Assembly: GCF_001942345.1 (NCBI RefSeq)
Contig: NZ_MKKI01000022.1
Span: forward strand, 186,001 to 250,000
Source: Corynebacterium sp. CNJ-954
Lineage (GTDB): Bacteria; Actinomycetota; Actinomycetes; Mycobacteriales; Mycobacteriaceae
Direction of reading: 5' to 3'
Length of the DNA: 64,000 bases
The notes beneath the pieces are model-generated. The model was given only the letters and a program-made list of their open reading frames with translations, was not told the DNA's origin and did not search any database. The translations under genes and the position numbers were made by a program. Within the stretch, counting starts at the first letter, position 1; the number at the start of each line of letters is the position of its first letter. Shown in pieces: positions 59,672-64,000 of the stretch.

Positions 59672-60379
59672 ATGTCCAGTGACCGTCCCACCGTCCTGCT
59701 CGTCGAGGACGAGGAATCACTCGCTGAACCATTGTCATTCCTCCTGCAGAAGGAGGGTTTCGGTGTCTACACCGCAGCAGACGGGCCCACGGCCCTGAAG
59801 CTGTTCGACGCCCACGGCATCGACCTGGTGCTGCTTGACGTGATGCTTCCGGGTATGTCCGGCACCGAGGTGTGCACCCAGTTGCGCGCAGTCTCGTCCG
59901 TCCCGGTGATTATGGTGACCGCCCGTGACAGTGAGATCGACAAGGTCGTCGGTCTGGAGATCGGGGCGGACGACTACGTGACCAAGCCCTACTCCGCCCG
60001 TGAACTCATAGCGCGTATCCGGGCTGTGCTGCGCCGTGGGGGCGACAACGGGGCAGACGAGGGGGAGGGCGACGACGGGATGGTGCTCCGGAGCCCGCGG
60101 GTCGTGCTGGACGTGGAACGGCACACCGTCTCGGTGGACGGTACGTCGGTGTCCCTGCCCCTGAAGGAATTCGATCTTCTGGAGTACCTCATGCGCAATG
60201 AGGGACGGGTGCTGACCCGTGGCCAGCTGATCGACCGGGTGTGGGGCATCGACTACGTCGGGGACACCAAGACTCTCGATGTCCACGTGAAGAGGCTGCG
60301 TTCCAAGATTGAGGAGACGCCGTCCTCCCCGTCGATCCTGGTGACAGTGCGTGGGCTGGGCTACAAGTTCGAGGGGTGA
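59672..60379 (+). CDS. RegX3-like OmpR-family response regulator
   Basis: 235 residues. Receiver: VLLVEDEESLAEPLSFLLQK, phosphoacceptor Asp in IDLVLLDVMLPGMSGTEV (about 55), Thr/Lys in VIMVTARDSEIDKVVGLEIG and ADDYVTKPYSARELIARIRA. A linker DNGADEGEGDDG then the winged HTH with LKEFDLLEYLMRNEGRVLTR and TLDVHVKRLRSKIEE. Partner of the kinase at 58308. Phosphate-regulon control by analogy with mycobacterial RegX3. Stop at 60379; the next 170 bases contain repeats (60433-60502). Confidence 0.93.
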   Translation: MSSDRPTVLLVEDEESLAEPLSFLLQKEGFGVYTAADGPTALKLFDAHGIDLVLLDVMLPGMSGTEVCTQLRAVSSVPVIMVTARDSEIDKVVGLEIGADDYVTKPYSARELIARIRAVLRRGGDNGADEGEGDDGMVLRSPRVVLDVERHTVSVDGTSVSLPLKEFDLLEYLMRNEGRVLTRGQLIDRVWGIDYVGDTKTLDVHVKRLRSKIEETPSSPSILVTVRGLGYKFEG

Positions 60380-60432
60380 GAGGAACCGCCGGTCGGCGCA
60401 CGATGTCTACCTTCACCGTGAACGTCGGACCC

Positions 60433-60523
60433 GGCAGAGGTGATGGTCCTGTGGCAGAGGTAATGGTCGGATATCACCCCGAAATCGACCACCCCCTCTG
60501 CCATTCGAACGGTGGGTCTGCCA
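60433..60523. repeat. GGCAGAGG direct and inverted repeats downstream of regX3-like gene
   Basis: GGCAGAGGTGATGGTC (60433-60448) and GGCAGAGGTAATGGTC (60453-60468) are direct repeats 20 bp apart with one mismatch. CCTCTGCC (60495-60502) is their inverted copy and GTCTGCCACC (60516) a partial one. Together they can form a terminator-like hairpin between the convergent genes, or bind a dimeric regulator at 20-bp spacing. Confidence 0.5.
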
Positions 60524-60553
60524 CCTGACGTCCCGGAACCCCGACAGAAACGC

Positions 60554-61492
60554 TCACTGCCGGGAGGACGGGTGTCCTGTCGTCGCGGCTGCGGTCGCCG
60601 GATGGATCGACAGCAACGGGAATCCGGACGGTGAGTACCGGGCCATCTCCTCACGTTGACGGCAGTGGGCCGCGACCACCTCGTAGGACTCCGGCCCGAT
60701 GAGTTCGCGGAGTTCCTCGGCATGGGTGGACCAGAGCGATTCGCCGCCGGTGTGACATCCGGGGTCGGACGTGCAGTACCAGTCGAAGTCTTCACCACCC
60801 CCACCCCATCCCCGCCGGGTGTACTCGGTGACGGTGGTGCGCAGGACCTCGACGCCGTCAGGACGGGTCTCCCAGTCCTCGAGCCGACGTAGCGGCAGTT
60901 GCCAGCACACCTCGGGCTTGGCGACGGTGAGGGGGACGTCGTTTTTCAGGGCCCAGCCGTGCAGGGCGCAGCCGGCACCGCCCTGGTGGCCCGCCCGGTT
61001 GGCGAAGACACATGCCCCGTCGTGTACCCGGGTCTTCAGGGCAGGTTCGGGTTCGCCGGAGTCGGTGTCGTCTCCGTCGAGCTCGTCCCAGACCAGCCAC
61101 GGCTCCGTGTCATCGTCGTCGTCCCCGTCACCCATGACGAGGGGTCTGAGCTGCCAGTCGTCGTCGGTGAGGTGGGGGACGATTTCTGCCAGCGCGCCGC
61201 GGTCGTCATCGTCTGTGAGGAAGGCGCCGTGGACGCAACAGCCCACGTCGGGATGCTCGGCGTCGATGCCGTGGCAGGCGTCGGTCCCGAACCTGCACCG
61301 GTAGGTGGAGAGGAGCCACGTAAGATCGACGGAGACGATGTGTTCGGAATCCGCCGGATCGGTGAACTCCAGGTACTCGCGCGGATGGTCGGCGGGAGTC
61401 TCCTGCCCTGAACGCACCGCGAGATCAGCCGGGGTGCCTGCCGGGTAGCCGCTGGTGATGTCGGAAAGAACAGAATGTGTCACGGTGAACAC
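60554..61492 (-). CDS. Cys-rich protein of unknown function
   Basis: 312 residues. Cys/His clusters: [10 protein letters not shown] and the adjacent GCCVHGAFL (about 65-90), [19 protein letters not shown] (about 160-180), CWQLPLRRL, then [13 protein letters not shown] (about 245) and [11 protein letters not shown]. The spacing suggests bound metal, probably zinc or an Fe-S cluster, like YkgJ-type proteins. In between sits an acidic low-complexity tract ([11 protein letters not shown]). No enzymatic motif recognised. GTG at 61490-61492; divergent promoter shared with the ppx gene. Conserved-looking in actinobacteria by my recollection, but unnamed. Confidence 0.7.
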   Translation of the reverse strand: MFTVTHSVLSDITSGYPAGTPADLAVRSGQETPADHPREYLEFTDPADSEHIVSVDLTWLLSTYRCRFGTDACHGIDAEHPDVGCCVHGAFLTDDDDRGALAEIVPHLTDDDWQLRPLVMGDGDDDDDTEPWLVWDELDGDDTDSGEPEPALKTRVHDGACVFANRAGHQGGAGCALHGWALKNDVPLTVAKPEVCWQLPLRRLEDWETRPDGVEVLRTTVTEYTRRGWGGGGEDFDWYCTSDPGCHTGGESLWSTHAEELRELIGPESYEVVAAHCRQREEMARYSPSGFPLLSIHPATAAATTGHPSSRQ

Positions 61493-61503
61493 CGTAGACC
61501 GGA

Positions 61504-61509
61504 TAGGGT
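61504..61509 (+). promoter_or_regulatory. -10 hexamer of leaderless ppx transcript
   Basis: TAGGGT ends seven bases before GTG 61517; an alternative GTG at 61508 would overlap the hexamer. No ribosome site. Confidence 0.45.
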
Positions 61510-61516
61510 GGAAACC

Positions 61517-62485
61517 GTGCGACTAGGTGTCTTGGATGTGGGAAGCAACACCGTCCACCTCGTGGTGGTGGACATGGCTCCGGGCGGTCCTCCGACCCCG
61601 ATGAGCAACTGGAAGACGCCGATGCGCCTGGTGGAGTACCTCGATGACGAGGGTGCCATCAACACCAAGGGCGTCCGGAAACTGATCAAGGGGGTCGGGC
61701 TCGCGGCGGAGATGTCCGAACAGTTCCACTGCGACGAGATGCTCCCGTTCGCTACATCGGCATTGCGCTCGGCGACCAATTCCGAGGCAGTGTTGGCCCA
61801 GGTTGAGGAGGAGACGGGTGTCCGACTGCGGATCCTGTCGGGCACCGCAGAGGCTGAGCTGACCTTCCTCGCCGTCCGCCGCTGGTTCGGCTGGTCCGCA
61901 GGACGGATCTGTGACCTCGACATCGGCGGTGGATCACTGGAGATGTCGGTAGGCGTCAACGAACTGCCGGACGTCGCCCTGTCGGTGAACCTGGGTGCCG
62001 GACGTCTGACACATGACTGGTTCAGGACGGACCCGCCGAGCCGCAAGGAGATCAAGGCGCTGGCCGCGCATATCGACGAGACATTGGAGGAGCCGGTCGC
62101 CCAGCTCAAGGAGGCGGGACCGGTTGATCTGGCTGTGGGGACATCGAAGACGTTCCGTATGCTGGCCAGGCTCACCGGCGCGGCGCCGTCGTCGGCGGGC
62201 CCCAGGGTGCGTCGTGTACTGACCCGCCCGGGCGTGCGTCAGCTGACCTCCTTCATTTCCAGGATGACGGCTGCAGACCGTGCGGAGCTGGAGGGGGTGT
62301 CCGTGGATCGTTCGGCGCAGGTGGTCGCGGGAGCCCTGGTGGCGGAGTCCACGATGCGCCATCTGGGGATCGAACAGCTGCAGTTGTGCCCGTGGGCGCT
62401 GCGCGAAGGTGTGATCCTTCGCCGTGCCGATGCCGCGGACGCCGCCGAATTCGATCCGAACGTCGATTTCGACAGCACGACGTGA
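61517..62485 (+). CDS. Ppx/GppA family exopolyphosphatase
   Basis: About 322 residues, ASKHA-fold phosphatase acting on polyphosphate or pppGpp. Phosphate-1 loop [16 protein letters not shown] at the N-terminus; [20 protein letters not shown] (about 90-110); the [13 protein letters not shown] (about 145) phosphate-2 motif; [12 protein letters not shown]. Short of the extra C-terminal domain of E. coli Ppx, the usual actinobacterial size. C. glutamicum has two such genes; this is the one near proC (ppx2 there), by gene order. Starts after the TAGGGT hexamer. Confidence 0.9.
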   Translation: MRLGVLDVGSNTVHLVVVDMAPGGPPTPMSNWKTPMRLVEYLDDEGAINTKGVRKLIKGVGLAAEMSEQFHCDEMLPFATSALRSATNSEAVLAQVEEETGVRLRILSGTAEAELTFLAVRRWFGWSAGRICDLDIGGGSLEMSVGVNELPDVALSVNLGAGRLTHDWFRTDPPSRKEIKALAAHIDETLEEPVAQLKEAGPVDLAVGTSKTFRMLARLTGAAPSSAGPRVRRVLTRPGVRQLTSFISRMTAADRAELEGVSVDRSAQVVAGALVAESTMRHLGIEQLQLCPWALREGVILRRADAADAAEFDPNVDFDSTT

Positions 62486-62752
62486 GTTTCGGCGACACGT
62501 GACGGAGGCCGCTGACGGTGTCCGGATAAAAAGCTCGGAAAGGATCCCGGGAAAAAGTCCTGGTGAATTACCGTTTGTCGACGGTTCTACGGGAGCGTTG
62601 ATCCACCGATGTGGGCTGTACACGTGATAACTGTAAACTGTCACCTGATAATTGAGGCATGCGTGTAGGACGCCGGACGATGCGGTGGCCACCGCGGTGC
62701 CTTGTGCCCGCCGCCCGGTCCGGCGGGAGATGACCGATGATGGGAACGACGG

Positions 62753-63715
62753 ATGAGTGAGAAGCTGACTGTTGCGGAGCTTATGGCCCGCAACGCCAAG
62801 GACGGTGCTCGCAGAGCTGACCGTCCTCGGCGTCGACGTAATCTCGAGGACGGCGGGGTCTCGGTCTCCGAACTGACCGGTTCCATTCCCGTCGTCAGCG
62901 ACGAGGACCTCGGTCAGGACGGTGCGGTCGGCACCGCCGAGGATCTCGCACCCGCCGATGCAGATATCCCCGCCGGCACGACCGCCGACCGTCATCCACA
63001 TCAGGGTGGACACGAACTCGACGGACAAGACGTCGTTGACGGTGAGGTCATCGACGAATACGACGAGGCTGAGGCTTTCGAGGGGCCTGAGGAGTCCGAG
63101 GAGTCCGAGGAGTCCGCGGAACCCGACGAGGTTGATGCAGTTGACGGCATCGCTGGAGCCGACCAGGACGAGCGGGACATCGTCGCTACCGACACCGGTG
63201 AGACTCCGGATGAAGCAGACGCCGGGGCGGCAGAGACCACCGTTCTCCCTCGTGTCGACGCCCGGACGGAATCGCCTGTAGGCGCGGACACCGGGGTCGA
63301 GTCTGAGGTCGCCCACGATGCGGAACCGCTCGAGGATACTGCCGGAGAGGCTGAGTTCGTCGGGTCCGTCGGGTCCGTCGAGCAGACGGTTTCCGCCGAA
63401 GAACAGGCTGACGGGCAGGCAGAGGCAGACCCCGACAAGATCATCGAGTACGAGGACGACGCCATCTCCTGGCCCGCACTGCTGGGGCAGACTGCTCTCG
63501 CCGTGGTCATCGGCGTCGTCATCTTCTTCGGCTTCACCCTGCTGTGGGACAAGCTGGGCACTGCCCTCGTCCTGGTCATGTCCGGCATCGTCACCCTGGT
63601 GTGTGTCGGTGTCGTCCACGCTCTCCTTCGTCACCGTCACACACTGGTCCTCATCCTCGCGTTCATCGTGGGCCTCGTGATCACGCTGGGGCCGCGTCTG
63701 ATCATGTCGATCTGA
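62753..63715 (+). CDS. Acidic membrane protein with conserved N-terminal motif
   Basis: 320 residues. Conserved start MSEKLTVAELMARN then a basic stretch (RRADRPRRRRN), a long acidic disordered region (about 35-230, including EESEESEESAEPDE) and two or three C-terminal helices (LLGQTALAVVIGVVIFFGFT and onward) ending LIMSI. Homologues with the same LTVAELMARN start are found beside ppx and proC in corynebacteria by my recollection. Function unknown; cytoplasmic acidic domain and a membrane anchor suggest a scaffold. ATG at 62753. The preceding 267-bp gap (62486-62752) has no gene I can support. Confidence 0.8.
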   Translation: MSEKLTVAELMARNAKDGARRADRPRRRRNLEDGGVSVSELTGSIPVVSDEDLGQDGAVGTAEDLAPADADIPAGTTADRHPHQGGHELDGQDVVDGEVIDEYDEAEAFEGPEESEESEESAEPDEVDAVDGIAGADQDERDIVATDTGETPDEADAGAAETTVLPRVDARTESPVGADTGVESEVAHDAEPLEDTAGEAEFVGSVGSVEQTVSAEEQADGQAEADPDKIIEYEDDAISWPALLGQTALAVVIGVVIFFGFTLLWDKLGTALVLVMSGIVTLVCVGVVHALLRHRHTLVLILAFIVGLVITLGPRLIMSI

Positions 63716-63779
63716 CTCCTGCCTTCCTACCGCCACCCGTGAGTGGCGAGCTTCACCGCCGCGTGGCACGCTGGTGCGC

Positions 63780-64000
63780 ATGACACGTATTGCATTCATC
63801 GGTGGAGGAAATATCGGAGAGGCCCTCATCTCGGGCCTCGTGAGCGGGGACGGTTCGGCAGACAAGCCCGACGTCGTCGTGTTCGATCCGAGCGCCAAAC
63901 GTCTGGACTTCCTCCGCGAGAAGTACGGCATCACCGGAGCGGACGACGCCGCCACCGCCGCCTCGGAGGCGGATTTCGTCGTCATCGCCGTGAAGCCCCA
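63780..64000 (+). CDS. proC: Pyrroline-5-carboxylate reductase (3' partial)
   Basis: ATG at 63780; the frame stays open to the window end. The first residues read MTRIAFIGGGNIGEALISGL, the Rossmann dinucleotide motif of P5C reductase, and EADFVVIAVKP is the next strand with the conserved KP. Last step of proline synthesis. Position after ppx and the acidic membrane protein fits the corynebacterial order. Only the first 74 codons are visible. Confidence 0.9.
   Translation, partial: MTRIAFIGGGNIGEALISGLVSGDGSADKPDVVVFDPSAKRLDFLREKYGITGADDAATAASEADFVVIAVKP

Noticed and set aside
61934..63985. 683-codon minus-strand ORF across ppx, the acidic protein and proC
   Set aside because: Crosses three supported plus-strand genes and has no domain or start signal.

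Overview
The window reads as chromosomal DNA from a high-GC Corynebacterium. A secreted corynomycolyltransferase, porin-like micro-proteins, mycothiol synthesis (mshA) and a B. subtilis-type sdhCAB operon all fit. So does the order murB-like, mshA, ybjN-like, gpmA, senX3/regX3-like, ppx, proC, which I recall from corynebacterial chromosomes. The combination of high GC and gene content would suit the C. variabile / C. terpenotabidum side of the genus, but I cannot fix the species. I see no insertion sequence, prophage, CRISPR array or rRNA operon.

Layout. 1-4.6 kb: end of holB, tRNA-Thr(CGT), a 42-residue porin-like ORF, a MarR/VOC divergent pair, a lipoprotein, a YdjM-type membrane hydrolase and an MDMPI-fold protein. 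4.6-9.5 kb: a translationally coupled minus-strand operon of a Pls-like megaprotein lacking its adenylation domain, a YeiB/DUF418-type membrane protein and a lipoprotein. 9.5-10.7 kb: three tiny hydrophobic or amphipathic peptides (33, 29 and 29 aa), two of them on a 324-bp tandem duplication with conserved terminators. 10.7-21.8 kb: acyl-CoA dehydrogenase/oxidase, MFS exporter, flippase-like protein, mycolyltransferase, a PorH-like 36-residue ORF, lpd, a VOC protein, an Eis-type acetyltransferase and an orphan membrane protein. 22-26 kb: divergent glyoxylate shunt genes aceA and aceB. 26-30 kb: beta-phosphoglucomutase plus GH65 phosphorylase, then a RibD/DHFR-like protein. 30.2-34 kb: an ABC exporter divergent from a LiaRS/NarL-type two-component system. 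34-40.5 kb: sdhCAB, small membrane proteins, DUF445, DUF2516 and a DeoC-like protein. 40.5-52.5 kb: a long minus-strand cluster for acyl-CoA catabolism through a biotin-dependent carboxylase (AtuA-like, AccD, AccA, acyl-CoA dehydrogenase, enoyl-CoA hydratase, TetR, two acyl-CoA ligases). 52.7-64 kb: LmeA-like, DUF2505, murB, mshA, ybjN-like, gpmA, senX3/regX3-like, a Cys-rich protein, ppx, an acidic membrane protein and the start of proC.

Three cross-cutting signals deserve attention. First, five very small hydrophobic or amphipathic ORFs (29-42 aa) with good ribosome sites, leader hairpins or terminators lie in a genome whose outer membrane is a mycomembrane. They are candidate PorA/PorH-type porins or secreted membrane-active peptides. 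Second, six genes (MarR, YeiB-like, ABC ATPase, a small membrane protein, an acyl-CoA dehydrogenase, the LmeA-like protein) each carry a net -1 frame break, and adding one base restores the family-like protein every time. This is either a systematic G/C undercall in the sequence or recent decay. Third, many genes start 6-8 bases after a TANNNT -10 hexamer with no ribosome site, the signature of leaderless transcripts.
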